Below the pieces are notes generated by a model, which made no database searches, was not told the DNA's origin, and saw nothing but the letters and a program-made list of their open reading frames with translations. A stretch of 47,799 bases of DNA from Candidatus Pelagibacter sp. (GTDB lineage: Bacteria; Pseudomonadota; Alphaproteobacteria; Pelagibacterales; Pelagibacteraceae), in the NCBI GenBank assembly GCA_016778675.1, contig JADHPA010000002.1, positions 1 through 47,799 of the forward strand, given 5' to 3'. Shown in pieces: positions 15,090-25,413 of the stretch. The position numbers were made by a program, and so were the translations under genes. Position 1 is the stretch's first letter, and each line of letters starts with the position of its first letter.

Positions 15090-17807
15090 TTAATTTTTAT
15101 GTCTAAGACAGCCATTTTTAATAATTTTCCAGCAAACAACACATTTTTCTCCTACTGCTTTTTTGGTTTGTACAGTTGTTTCATTGTTTGTGCTTTCAAT
15201 AATTTCTACTGCTGAGGTTATACAAAGTTCAGACATGTCAATATCCTTTGTTAATTCCTTCAGGTTTTTATTAAGATTTATTACAAGATTTGCTTCTAAA
15301 CTTGAGCCTATTTCTTTACTTGCTCTTTTTGTTTCAATGCTAACATTACAAACATCTCTTATTTTCTTTAATTCAATCCACTTTTTATTTAATTGATCGT
15401 TTTCAAAAAATTTTGGAAATTTCATGAATTTTTCAAGATGAATACTTTTTTCATCTTTATTAATTAATTTGAAAATTTCTTCAGTTGTAAATGATAAAAT
15501 TGGCGCAAACCATTTGCTTAAAGACTCAAGCAATATATTCAAAACTATAATACAACTTTTTCTTCTATCTGAGTCTTTGCTATCACAATACAAAGCATCT
15601 TTTCTGATATCAAAATAAAATGCAGATAAATCTACAGTACAAAAATTCAATAGTTCTTTGTAAAGATTATGAAAATCATATGATTTAAAATAATTATTAA
15701 AGTTTTTATTTAATTCAAAAACTCTATGAAGGATGTATTGCTCTAATTCTGGCAATTGATTCAAATCTAATTTTTCTAAATCTACTTTTTTAAAATTATC
15801 ATTTAAATTTCCTAATAAATATCTAAAGGTATTTCTAATTTTTCTATAAGAGTCTGCGTGTTGTTCTAAAATTGAATAATCTATTCTTAAATCTTCTGCA
15901 TAATTTGATGACGCAACCCAAATTCTTAAAATATCTGCACCATATTTTTTTAATATATCTTCAGGTGCAATTACATTTCCTAAAGATTTAGACATTTTAA
16001 GTCCCTTGCCGTCGACTACGAATCCATGTGATAAAATAGCTTCATAAGGAGCTCTACCTCTAGTTCCACAAGACTCTAATAATGACGAATGAAACCAACC
16101 CCTATGTTGATCAGAACCTTCAAGATACATTGAAGCGGGCCATTGCAAATCTTCTCTTTTTTCTAAAACAAATGAGTGGGTGCAGCCACTATCAAACCAA
16201 ACCTCAACAATATCACTCATCTTATCATAATCTTCTGCCTTATACTTGCTGCCCAAAAATCTTTGTGGGTTGTCTGAAAACCAACAGTCAGAACCTTCTT
16301 TTTCATAGATGCTTGCAATATTTTCGTTTACTTCATCATCAACCAAAACTTCTTTGGTGGTTTTATGAATAAATATTGGTAGAGGTACTCCCCATACTCT
16401 TTGTCTTGATACACACCAATCTGGCCTCGTCTCAATCATTGCTTTTATCCGCTCTCTTCCTTTATCTGGATAGAAAGTAGTGTCATCTAAAGCTTTTAAT
16501 GCTTTCTTTCTAAGTCCATGGCTTTCCATTGAGATAAACCATTGAGGAGTTGCTCTATGAACAAGAGGTGCTTTCGATCTCCATGAATGTGGATATGAAT
16601 GAATTAATTCTCCACTAGATAACAATTTTTTTTCTGCTTTTAACTTTTCAATTACAATTGGGTTAGCTTTAAAAATGTGAATACCATCAAATAAAGGTAG
16701 GTTCTTAGTATATTTTCCATCGCCATCGACAGTCTCTATTGCTTTAATTCCATGATTTAAACAAAGATTAAAATCGTCTGGTCCATGACTTGGCGCACAG
16801 TGTACAATTCCTGTTCCTTGTTCTGTTGTAACAAATCTAGCCTCAAGCATTGGAACATCATAGTTATAACCAAGTGCTAAAAAAGGATGACTACAAATTG
16901 TGTCTTTAAAATCACTTCCCTTAATTTTTTTTAGTTCTTTATAGTCATTAATATTACAGTCTTTAATAACAGACTCTAGTAAGGCTTCTGCTACCACTAT
17001 TTTTTTACCTTTAAAATCACCTTCATTATTTAATTGAATGATTAGATAATCGAGAGCCTCGTTATAAGCTAAAGCCTTATTTGCTGGTATGGTCCAAGGT
17101 GTTGTTGTCCAAATTATAATTTGAGCTCCTTCTAGTTCTTTTAAATTTGTTTTTACAACTGGAAAGGCTGTATAAATTGTATCAGATTTATGATCTTGAT
17201 ACTCTACCTCAGCATCAGCCAATGCAGTTTTTTCAACAGTTGACCAAAGAACAGGCTTAAAGCCTTTATATAAACTTCCTTCTTTTAAAAACTTTCCTAA
17301 TTCTCTTACAATTTGAGCTTCAGCTTCAAAACTCATTGTTGCATAATGGTTGTCCCAATCTCCAACAACGCCTAATCTTTTAAATTGTGTTTTGTGCACT
17401 TCAATCCATTTTTCAGCAAACTCTCTACATTCTTTTCTAAATTCAGTAATTGGAACTTCATTTTTGTTTTTTTTGTTTTTTTTGTATTGCTCTTCAATTT
17501 TCCATTCGATGGGTAGTCCATGACAATCCCAACCTGGAACATATACTGAGTCTTTTCCATCCATTTGATGAAATTTAACAATAATATCTTTTAATATTTT
17601 ATTTAGAGCAGTACCCATATGAATATTGCCATTTGCATATGGTGGTCCATCATGAAGAATAAATTTTTCTTTTCCTTTGTTGGATTTTCTTAACTCTTTA
17701 TAGAGATCAATTTTTTTCCAATATTCTAAAATTTCAGGCTCTTTATTTTGTAAATTAGCTTTCATTGAGAAAGCTGTTTTTGGTAAATTGATATGTTCTT
17801 TACTCAT
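15090..17807 (-). CDS. ileS: Isoleucyl-tRNA synthetase
   Basis: A class Ia synthetase of about 905 residues. The HIGH-type motif is GPPYANGNIHMGTALNKILK and the KMSKS motif is LKMSKSLGNVIAP. The editing domain shows IIWTTTPWTIPANKALAY, and VPGWDCHGLPIEWKIE is also strongly conserved. The start is taken at ATG 17807 (MSKEHINLPKTAF); the track's extra five residues use a TTG that lies inside ribF. The C-terminal zinc knuckle is reduced: CVVCWKIIKNGCLRH then KN and stop, a C-x2-C-x7-C-x2-H pattern in place of the usual two CxxC pairs. It sits in the run ribF-ileS-lspA. Confidence 0.97.
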   Translation of the reverse strand: MSKEHINLPKTAFSMKANLQNKEPEILEYWKKIDLYKELRKSNKGKEKFILHDGPPYANGNIHMGTALNKILKDIIVKFHQMDGKDSVYVPGWDCHGLPIEWKIEEQYKKNKKNKNEVPITEFRKECREFAEKWIEVHKTQFKRLGVVGDWDNHYATMSFEAEAQIVRELGKFLKEGSLYKGFKPVLWSTVEKTALADAEVEYQDHKSDTIYTAFPVVKTNLKELEGAQIIIWTTTPWTIPANKALAYNEALDYLIIQLNNEGDFKGKKIVVAEALLESVIKDCNINDYKELKKIKGSDFKDTICSHPFLALGYNYDVPMLEARFVTTEQGTGIVHCAPSHGPDDFNLCLNHGIKAIETVDGDGKYTKNLPLFDGIHIFKANPIVIEKLKAEKKLLSSGELIHSYPHSWRSKAPLVHRATPQWFISMESHGLRKKALKALDDTTFYPDKGRERIKAMIETRPDWCVSRQRVWGVPLPIFIHKTTKEVLVDDEVNENIASIYEKEGSDCWFSDNPQRFLGSKYKAEDYDKMSDIVEVWFDSGCTHSFVLEKREDLQWPASMYLEGSDQHRGWFHSSLLESCGTRGRAPYEAILSHGFVVDGKGLKMSKSLGNVIAPEDILKKYGADILRIWVASSNYAEDLRIDYSILEQHADSYRKIRNTFRYLLGNLNDNFKKVDLEKLDLNQLPELEQYILHRVFELNKNFNNYFKSYDFHNLYKELLNFCTVDLSAFYFDIRKDALYCDSKDSDRRKSCIIVLNILLESLSKWFAPILSFTTEEIFKLINKDEKSIHLEKFMKFPKFFENDQLNKKWIELKKIRDVCNVSIETKRASKEIGSSLEANLVINLNKNLKELTKDIDMSELCITSAVEIIESTNNETTVQTKKAVGEKCVVCWKIIKNGCLRHKN

Positions 17808-17808
17808 T

Positions 17809-18723
17809 TTAACTTTTAGCAACTTTTAAATCACTTTGAATTTGTTTTTTTAATTGATCAACTTTTTTGAACTTTTTTTCTTTTCTTATAAATTTTGTGA
17901 ACTCCACTGATAAGTGCTTATTATAAAGATTTCCAGAAAAATTAAAAATATGAACTTCTAATAATATTTTTTTTTGGTTAAAAGTTGGCCTATATCCCAG
18001 ATTAGCTATAGCTTTAAGAGATTTTTTTGAATTTTTTTGCTTCACATTAACCGCATAAACCCCCGGCATTGATATGACATAATCTTTTATATCTATGTTG
18101 CATGTTGGAAATCCAATTTTTTTTCCTTGTTGTCTTCCTTTTTGAACTATTCCTTCAATTGACCAATTTCTACTTAAAAACTTGTTAGCTTTTTTTAAAT
18201 CTCCTTTTTCTAAAAGAGATCGAATGTAGGTTGATGAGATAACTTTTTTATTTAAAATTAATGGTTGAGGTTTGACTATTTTGTAGTGATATTTTTTTTC
18301 ATTTTTTATTAGTTGCTTTACGTTACCCTCTCTTTTATTACCAAACCTAAAGTTATCACTTACGAATATATATTTTGCTTTCAATTTTTTTGACAAAATT
18401 TCTTTTATAAAAAAATCAGATTTTATTAATGAAAATTTTTTATCAAATTTTTTAGTTATAATAAAATCTACCCCTAGATTTTCTAAAATTATATTTTTTT
18501 GATTTATGTTTGAAATTCTAAAATTTTTAAAACCTTTATTAAAAAACATTTTGGGCATTGGCTCAAAAGTTAAAACCCCAATTTTTAAATTAAATTTTTT
18601 TTTATAATTATTAGCTTGTTTAAATAATTTTTGATGTCCCAAATGAACCCCATCAAAATTTCCAATCAAAATGATTGAATTTTTATGATTATTAGAAACA
18701 TTAAAATTTTTATATAGCTTCAT
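17809..18723 (-). CDS. ribF: Bifunctional riboflavin kinase / FMN adenylyltransferase
   Basis: RibF makes FMN from riboflavin and then FAD. The 304-residue protein has the N-terminal adenylyltransferase domain with IGNFDGVHLGHQKLF (HxGH type) near residue 22 and SSTYIRSLLEKGDL near 165. The C-terminal kinase domain shows GRQQGKKIGFPTCNI near 195, ANLGYRPTF near 240 and LLEVHIFNF. FVSDNFRFGNKREG is the usual NFRFG block. It is followed within two bases by ileS and preceded by the HAD gene, all on the minus strand. Confidence 0.95.
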   Translation of the reverse strand: MKLYKNFNVSNNHKNSIILIGNFDGVHLGHQKLFKQANNYKKKFNLKIGVLTFEPMPKMFFNKGFKNFRISNINQKNIILENLGVDFIITKKFDKKFSLIKSDFFIKEILSKKLKAKYIFVSDNFRFGNKREGNVKQLIKNEKKYHYKIVKPQPLILNKKVISSTYIRSLLEKGDLKKANKFLSRNWSIEGIVQKGRQQGKKIGFPTCNIDIKDYVISMPGVYAVNVKQKNSKKSLKAIANLGYRPTFNQKKILLEVHIFNFSGNLYNKHLSVEFTKFIRKEKKFKKVDQLKKQIQSDLKVAKS

Positions 18724-18726
18724 ATT

Positions 18727-19545
18727 TTACCATTTTAATTCTGTTTGGATGAAGTTTACAATAACCTCATATTTCTTTGAAACCAAATCTATACCTTCTT
18801 TTTTAATTTCATCTTTATGAATACCATTTGCTATAATTAAAGAATCATAATTTAAAAGATTTGCACCTTTAATATCAGTATTTAAATTATCACCGATTGA
18901 TAATACTTTTTTTCCCTGATTGTTAATTGCTTGATTATATACTTCAGGAAATGGTTTTCCAAAATATATAACCTCACCACCCAATTTTTCAAAAACTAAT
19001 GCTACTGATCCTGCACACAATTCTCTTTTGTGACCTCTATCTACAATCAAGTCAGGATTTGTACATATCATTTTTTTATTAATCTGATCTTTAAATAGTT
19101 CTTTATAAAAATTTAAATTGTCACCCTGCTCTTCAAACAAACCTGTGCAAAGCAAATATTTGCTTTCTTCAATTTCTAATGTCTTATTTTTTTTAAAGTC
19201 TAAGAATAAATCAAAATCTCTTGGTGGACCAACATGATAAAACTTATCTTCTAATAAATTTTTTTTTAAATAATTTAATGATGCTTCTCCAGATGAATAA
19301 ACTTTTTTTCTTATTTCTTTATTCATACCCATCTTTTCTAGAAATGAATTTACCGTCTTATTGGGTCTTGGTGCATTAGTCAAAAGCACATAATCTTTTT
19401 TTGATTTAGTAATTTGCTTTAACGTTTTAACTGCTTCCTTATGAAGGGTGATGCCATTATGTACTACGCCCCATAAATCAATATAAAAAATATCATAATT
19501 CTCAACAATTGAACTCAATCCCTCTTTATCTAAATTCTTAGCCAT
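18727..19545 (-). CDS. HAD superfamily subfamily IIA hydrolase (TIGR01459 type)
   Basis: The 272-residue protein begins with IFYIDLWGVVHNGI, the DxWGV form of HAD motif I seen in the alphaproteobacterial TIGR01459 family. LLTNAPRPN is motif II, FGKPFPEVYNQAI holds the Lys of motif III and LSIGDNLNTDIKGANLLNYD is motif IV. A C2-type cap lies between motifs II and III. It is probably a small phosphatase of the NagD-like group; substrate unknown. The gene leads the run HAD-ribF-ileS and is divergent from groES with a 123-base spacer. Confidence 0.88.
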   Translation of the reverse strand: MAKNLDKEGLSSIVENYDIFYIDLWGVVHNGITLHKEAVKTLKQITKSKKDYVLLTNAPRPNKTVNSFLEKMGMNKEIRKKVYSSGEASLNYLKKNLLEDKFYHVGPPRDFDLFLDFKKNKTLEIEESKYLLCTGLFEEQGDNLNFYKELFKDQINKKMICTNPDLIVDRGHKRELCAGSVALVFEKLGGEVIYFGKPFPEVYNQAINNQGKKVLSIGDNLNTDIKGANLLNYDSLIIANGIHKDEIKKEGIDLVSKKYEVIVNFIQTELKW

Positions 19546-19615
19546 AATGGGAGGTATAGCTTATTAAAATCACAATTTCTCTCGTTTTTTGACCCACATA
19601 TTTTTTTAACCAAAC

Positions 19616-19643
19616 CTTGAAATAGTTAGCCTAATAGCTATAT
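19616..19643 (+). promoter_or_regulatory. Heat-shock (RpoH-type) promoter of groES-groEL
   Basis: CTTGAAA at 19616-19622, a 15-base spacer, then CTATAT at 19638-19643. This fits the alphaproteobacterial sigma-32 pattern (CTTGAA-type -35 and CYTATNT-like -10). The same arrangement with identical spacing stands before hsp20 at 38928. Transcription would start near 19650, leaving a leader of only about 20 bases before the groES ATG. No CIRCE inverted repeat is present. Confidence 0.72.
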
Positions 19644-19668
19644 GAGTCGCACAATAAAAGGAGAATTT

Positions 19669-19959
19669 ATGAAATTTAAACCGTTACACGATAGAGTTTT
19701 AATAGAAGTCTTAGACGGCAGTGAAAAAACTGCTGGAGGAATAATTATCCCTGATACAGCTCAAGAAAAGCCTCAAGAAGGTAAAGTAATTGCTGTTGGT
19801 GGTGGTGCAAAAACTGAAGATGGAAAATTAATTCCAATGGATGTGAAAGTTGGTGACAAAGTTCTTTTTGGCAAATGGTCAGGAACTGAAATCAAAATAG
19901 ATGGCAAAGAATACAGCATAATGAAAGAATCTGACATTATGGGTATTTCGGGAAAATAA
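19669..19959 (+). CDS. groES: Co-chaperonin GroES
   Basis: The heptameric lid of the GroEL chamber. The start is set at ATG 19669 because it is preceded by a strong AAAGGAG (19657-19663) at good spacing and begins [17 protein letters not shown], the usual GroES start; the track start 27 bases upstream lies in the leader and overlaps the promoter -10. The 96-residue length is then normal. The mobile loop [18 protein letters not shown] and the end [19 protein letters not shown] are conserved. It forms an operon with groEL 24 bases downstream. Confidence 0.97.
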   Translation: MKFKPLHDRVLIEVLDGSEKTAGGIIIPDTAQEKPQEGKVIAVGGGAKTEDGKLIPMDVKVGDKVLFGKWSGTEIKIDGKEYSIMKESDIMGISGK

Positions 19960-19968
19960 TTAAATTAA

Positions 19969-21648
<1,680 letters not shown>

Positions 21649-21673
21649 TCCCACTCTTTCTAAATAAATTTAT

Positions 21674-21707
21674 AAAAGGCCATCTTTTTAGGTGGCCTTT
21701 TTTTTTA
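21674..21707 (+). terminator. Rho-independent terminator after groEL
   Basis: GGCCATC and GGTGGCC flank a TTTTTA loop, giving a 7-pair stem with one G-U pair, preceded by A's and followed by nine T's. It begins 26 bases after the groEL stop and closes the groES-groEL operon. Confidence 0.88.
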
Positions 21708-21730
21708 TTAAGCTGTTATAAGATTAAGAT

Positions 21731-21844
21731 ATGTCAAAAAGATACAGCGGAAAATCATTTAAAGATTCAAGTACTGCGAAAAAGCCAAAATTAAGCTTGA
21801 AAGAGAAAAGAAAACAAAAAAAAGAAAAGACTAAAAAATCTTAA
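21731..21844 (+). CDS. Possible 37-residue Lys-rich small protein
   Basis: ATG at 21731 opens an ORF of 37 codons reading MSKRYSGKSFKDSSTAKKPK and continuing with a run of Lys, Arg, Gln and Glu to a TAA at 21844. It fills the gap between the groEL terminator and the end of the DEAD-box helicase, ending 2 bases before the latter's stop. The N-terminal half is not simply poly-Lys and uses varied codons (AGC, GCG, TAC), which argues for coding. There is no good ribosome-binding site and Lys runs come easily in this base composition. I do not recognise the family; it is below the length cut of the ORF track. Confidence 0.42.
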   Translation: MSKRYSGKSFKDSSTAKKPKLSLKEKRKQKKEKTKKS

Positions 21845-21846
21845 AA

Positions 21847-23391
21847 TTAGGTTCTTTTTTGACTATGTTTTTTAAAAGTAAAACTTTTAGGTCTATCACT
21901 TCTACTCTTAAACTTTTTTTTACCTTTAAAAGTAAAGTCTTTCTTTTTTGTGCTTGATCCTAAACTTTCAGATGGTTTTTTTCCAAAATATTTTGGGTTA
22001 TTTGTAAAACCAGATGGTTTTGACTTGTCACCAAAACTAGATTTTCCTTTGTAACCGAAACTTTTTTTTTCTCCATCTCTTGATGATCTATCAGGTCTTC
22101 CGTAACCAGATGGTTTTGACTTGTCACCAAAACTAGATTTTCCTTTGTAACCGAAACTTTTTTTTTCTCCATCTCTTGATGATCTATCAGGTCTTCCTTT
22201 ACTAAAAAATTTTTTTTCATCTCTAAATTTTCTTTTTTTATTGTAAGGAGCTTTTCCTCTTTTTTTTCCTCTTGAGTCTCCTCTTGCACCACGTGGTGAA
22301 GGTTTAAAATTTGGATCAATTAATTTACTAATTTCATTCCACATCGATCTATCATCAGGTGTTAAAAAAGTTAAAGCAGAACCTTCTGTTCCAGCTCTAG
22401 CAGTTCTTCCAATTCTGTGAACGTAATCTTCTGGAACTTGTGGAAGATCAAAATTAATAACGTGCTGGATTAAAGGAATATCCAGTCCTCTTGCAGCAAC
22501 ATCAGTTGCTATTAATATTCTTTTAAGACCTTTTCTAAATGAATTAATTACACGGTCTCTTTTACTTTGACGAAGATCTCCATGAATAGCATCAGCTGAA
22601 TGGCCCTCTTCTTTAAGACGCTTAACCATTTTATCAGCACCTCTTTTAGTTTTAACAAAAACTAAAATTGATCCTTTTCTTGCTATAAATTGGTCTACTA
22701 GTTGATCGTATTTATTTTCTTTAAAAACCTGAAGAGTTTCTTGCTTAATTTTTGCGATTGGTACTGATGTTGACCCTGTTGAAATTCTTTCAGGCTTATT
22801 TAGATATCTTTCAGAAATTCTAACAATATTCTGAGGTAGTGTTGCAGAAAATAATAAAGTTTGATGATCTTTTGGAACAAATTTTAAAATTAATTCTATT
22901 TGAGGGGTAAAACCCATATCTAACATTCTATCAGTTTCATCTAATACTAGATATTTGGTAGCTGATAAATTTAAGCTTTTCCTTTTTAAGTGGTCATTAA
23001 TTCTTCCAGGAGTTCCAACTATTATTCTTGATCTATTACTTAGTTGCCTAAGTTGTTTTTGCATTGCCTCTCCACCAATAAGTAAGGCAGTTTTAATATT
23101 AATTTTATCGCTAATAATACTTTTTATTGCAGCCATTACTTGAGTTGCAAGCTCTCTAGTTGGACACATAACTAATGCAAATGCATTTTTATCTAATATT
23201 AATTTATTTATTAGAGGAATACTGAATGCCAATGTTTTTCCAGTTCCTGTTTGGGCTGTTCCTAAAATATCTTTTCCCTCTAAAGCAACAGGAATTGCCA
23301 TTGCCTGAATTGGAGTTGGTTTCGTAAACTTCATTTTTTCCAATGAATTCTTTAACGAATCTTCTATTTTTAATAATTTAAAATTTTCCAT
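21847..23391 (-). CDS. DEAD-box RNA helicase with repeated basic tail
   Basis: An RhlE/DeaD-like ATP-dependent RNA helicase of 514 residues. All core motifs are present: Q motif FTKPTPIQAMAIP, Walker A AQTGTGKT, PTRELA, VGTPGR, LDETDRMLDMGF (DETD in place of the more common DEAD), FSATLP, VFVKTKRGAD, ATDVAARGLDIP and HRIGRTARAG. From about residue 370 the protein becomes a Lys/Arg/Ser/Gly-rich tail that should bind RNA. It holds two 32-residue units, GRPDRSSRDGEKKSFGYKGK plus SSFGDKSKPSG, exact at the DNA level. The helicase is divergent from typA; both families matter for ribosome assembly in the cold. Confidence 0.94.
   Translation of the reverse strand: MENFKLLKIEDSLKNSLEKMKFTKPTPIQAMAIPVALEGKDILGTAQTGTGKTLAFSIPLINKLILDKNAFALVMCPTRELATQVMAAIKSIISDKINIKTALLIGGEAMQKQLRQLSNRSRIIVGTPGRINDHLKRKSLNLSATKYLVLDETDRMLDMGFTPQIELILKFVPKDHQTLLFSATLPQNIVRISERYLNKPERISTGSTSVPIAKIKQETLQVFKENKYDQLVDQFIARKGSILVFVKTKRGADKMVKRLKEEGHSADAIHGDLRQSKRDRVINSFRKGLKRILIATDVAARGLDIPLIQHVINFDLPQVPEDYVHRIGRTARAGTEGSALTFLTPDDRSMWNEISKLIDPNFKPSPRGARGDSRGKKRGKAPYNKKRKFRDEKKFFSKGRPDRSSRDGEKKSFGYKGKSSFGDKSKPSGYGRPDRSSRDGEKKSFGYKGKSSFGDKSKPSGFTNNPKYFGKKPSESLGSSTKKKDFTFKGKKKFKSRSDRPKSFTFKKHSQKRT
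22008..22198 (-). repeat. Tandem 96-bp direct repeat inside the helicase gene
   Basis: Two back-to-back copies of a 96-base unit, 22008-22103 and 22104-22198, appear identical except at the outer junction. 96 is 32 codons, so copy number can change without loss of frame. It encodes the repeated Ser/Arg/Gly/Lys-rich unit in the tail. Identity including third codon positions points to a recent duplication or ongoing homogenisation. Confidence 0.9.
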
Positions 23392-23586
23392 TTAGGTATT
23401 TAGATTTTTTAAAATTTAAGGAGATGTGCTCTTAATCCTTTAATACGTCTAATTTATATAGGGATATCTATACGTTTTTATAACAATCACAAGAAGTCAA
23501 TTTTTAGAATAATTAATTTAAATGAGTAAATATTGATTTTTTTTAAGTTTTCAAATGACTCAATTAATGTATAAGAGCGTCAAATT

Positions 23587-25413
23587 ATGAGTAACAATAT
23601 TCGAAACATCACAATTATCGCTCACGTTGACCATGGCAAGACAACTATGATCGACAACTTAATGAAGCAAAGTGGTTCATTTAGAGAAAATGAAGTTGTA
23701 GATGAAAGGCTGATGGATTCTGGAGAATTAGAAAAAGAAAGAGGAATTACTATCTTAGCTAAACCTGCTTCTATAGATTGGCAAAACACTAGGATTAATA
23801 TTATTGATACTCCAGGTCACAGAGATTTCGCTGCTGAAGTTGAACGTGTTTTAAGTATGGCTGATGGCGCCTTATTATTAATAGACTCAGCTGAGGGTGT
23901 TATGCCTCAAACAAAATTCGTATTAGCTAAAGCACTTAAACAGGGGCTAAAGCCAATAGTTGTAATAAATAAGTTAGATAAAACAGATCAAAGAGCTGAT
24001 GAAGTTTTAGATGAAACATTCGATTTATTTGTAAGTTTAGATGCAAATGAAGAGCAGTTAGATTTTCCAGTTATGTATGCAAGTGGTAGATCTGGGTGGG
24101 CAGATAAAGAAGTAGATGGTCCAAGAGAAAATTTACATCCTTTATTAGATCTAATTATAGAGCATGTTAAACCTGCTGAACTTGATAAAACCAAACCTTT
24201 CGCAATGCTATCTACTCTTTTATATGCAGATAGTTTTTTAGGTAGAAGTTTAGTTGGTAAAATATCTCAAGGTACTGCTAAAGCCAATCAGCCCATAAAA
24301 GCAATAAATCTTAAGGGTGAGAAAGTTGATGAAGGCAGATTAACTAAAATTTTTAGATATGAAGGAACAAAAAAAGTACCCATCGAAGTTGGTGAAGCAG
24401 GAGATATTGTAGTAATTGCTGGTTTAGAAAAAGCTAACGTAGCGGATACAATTTGTGATCTTGAAGTAAACGATCCAATTCCAGCAACTCCAATAGATCC
24501 TCCAACAATGTCTATTACTATAAGTGTGAATAGTTCACCTTTAGCTGGAACAGAAGGTAAAAAATTAACAAGTACTCAAATCAGAGATAGACTGATTACT
24601 GAAGCACAAAATAATGTTGGAATTTCTTTTTCCCAGAACAAAAATGTTGATGCTTTTGTAATTAGTGGTCGTGGCGAGTTAATGCTTGAAATTCTACTGA
24701 CACAAATGAGACGTGAGGGTTTTGAAATGACTGTAAGTCCTCCAAAAGTTTTATACCAAAAAGATGATAATGGTAACAGACTAGAACCAATTGAAGAGAT
24801 TACTGTTGATGTAGATGAAGAGTTTTCATCAAAGATTATTGACTCCATGAATAGAAGAAAAGGTAAATTACTTGATCTTAAAGATACAGGAAAAGATAAA
24901 AAAAGATTAATCTTTCATGCACCAACAAGAGGCTTGATGGGTTACACAAGTAGATTTTTAACTTTAACAAAAGGAACTGGTGTAATTAACAGAATTTTTC
25001 ATGGTTATGGAAAATTTGAAGGTGAAATGGATGGCAGAAAAAATGGTGCTTTAATTTCAATGGCAAACGGAAAAGCTGTTGCGTTTGCAATATTTAACCT
25101 TCAGGCAAGAGGTGAAATGTTTGTTACACATAATGATCCTGTTTATGAAGGAATGATTGTTGGCTTAGCACCAAAACCTGGAGATATGATTATAAATGTC
25201 ATGAAAGGTAAACAATTAACTAATATGAGAACTCAAGGAACTGACGAAAATGTTGTACTTACTCCAGTAAGACAAATGTCAATTGCAGAACAATTAAGTA
25301 TGTTGAATACCGATGAAGCTTTAGAGATTACCCCAAAATCTCTTAGACTGAGAAAAGCTATTCTTAATCCTACAGAGAGAAAAAAGAACGAAAAATCTGG
25401 GACACCTCTTTAA
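23587..25413 (+). CDS. typA: GTP-binding ribosome-associated protein TypA/BipA
   Basis: BipA is an EF-G-like GTPase that acts on the 50S subunit, mainly in assembly at low temperature and stress. The 608-residue protein has IAHVDHGKTTMIDNL (G1), RGITI (G2), DTPGHRDFAAEVERVL (G3) and NKLDK (G4). The C-terminal BipA-specific part shows GRGELMLEILLTQMRREG, RGLMGYTSRFLTLTKG and LTNMRTQGTDENVVLTP. Length is normal. It has a 195-base divergent spacer shared with the RNA helicase and ends in a 4-base convergent overlap. Confidence 0.96.
   Translation: MSNNIRNITIIAHVDHGKTTMIDNLMKQSGSFRENEVVDERLMDSGELEKERGITILAKPASIDWQNTRINIIDTPGHRDFAAEVERVLSMADGALLLIDSAEGVMPQTKFVLAKALKQGLKPIVVINKLDKTDQRADEVLDETFDLFVSLDANEEQLDFPVMYASGRSGWADKEVDGPRENLHPLLDLIIEHVKPAELDKTKPFAMLSTLLYADSFLGRSLVGKISQGTAKANQPIKAINLKGEKVDEGRLTKIFRYEGTKKVPIEVGEAGDIVVIAGLEKANVADTICDLEVNDPIPATPIDPPTMSITISVNSSPLAGTEGKKLTSTQIRDRLITEAQNNVGISFSQNKNVDAFVISGRGELMLEILLTQMRREGFEMTVSPPKVLYQKDDNGNRLEPIEEITVDVDEEFSSKIIDSMNRRKGKLLDLKDTGKDKKRLIFHAPTRGLMGYTSRFLTLTKGTGVINRIFHGYGKFEGEMDGRKNGALISMANGKAVAFAIFNLQARGEMFVTHNDPVYEGMIVGLAPKPGDMIINVMKGKQLTNMRTQGTDENVVLTPVRQMSIAEQLSMLNTDEALEITPKSLRLRKAILNPTERKKNEKSGTPL

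Noticed and set aside
19642-19668. Upstream start of groES
   Set aside because: It overlaps the promoter -10 element; the strong AAAGGAG points to ATG 19669.
19546-19668. CIRCE element for groES-groEL
   Set aside because: Only a short TAGC...GCTA inverted repeat is found, not the TTAGCACTC-N9-GAGTGCTAA pattern.
21960-22319. 119-residue ORF in another frame of the helicase tail with its own repeats
   Set aside because: It is the out-of-frame reading of the same 96-bp repeat; the helicase frame is the one continuous with the conserved core.
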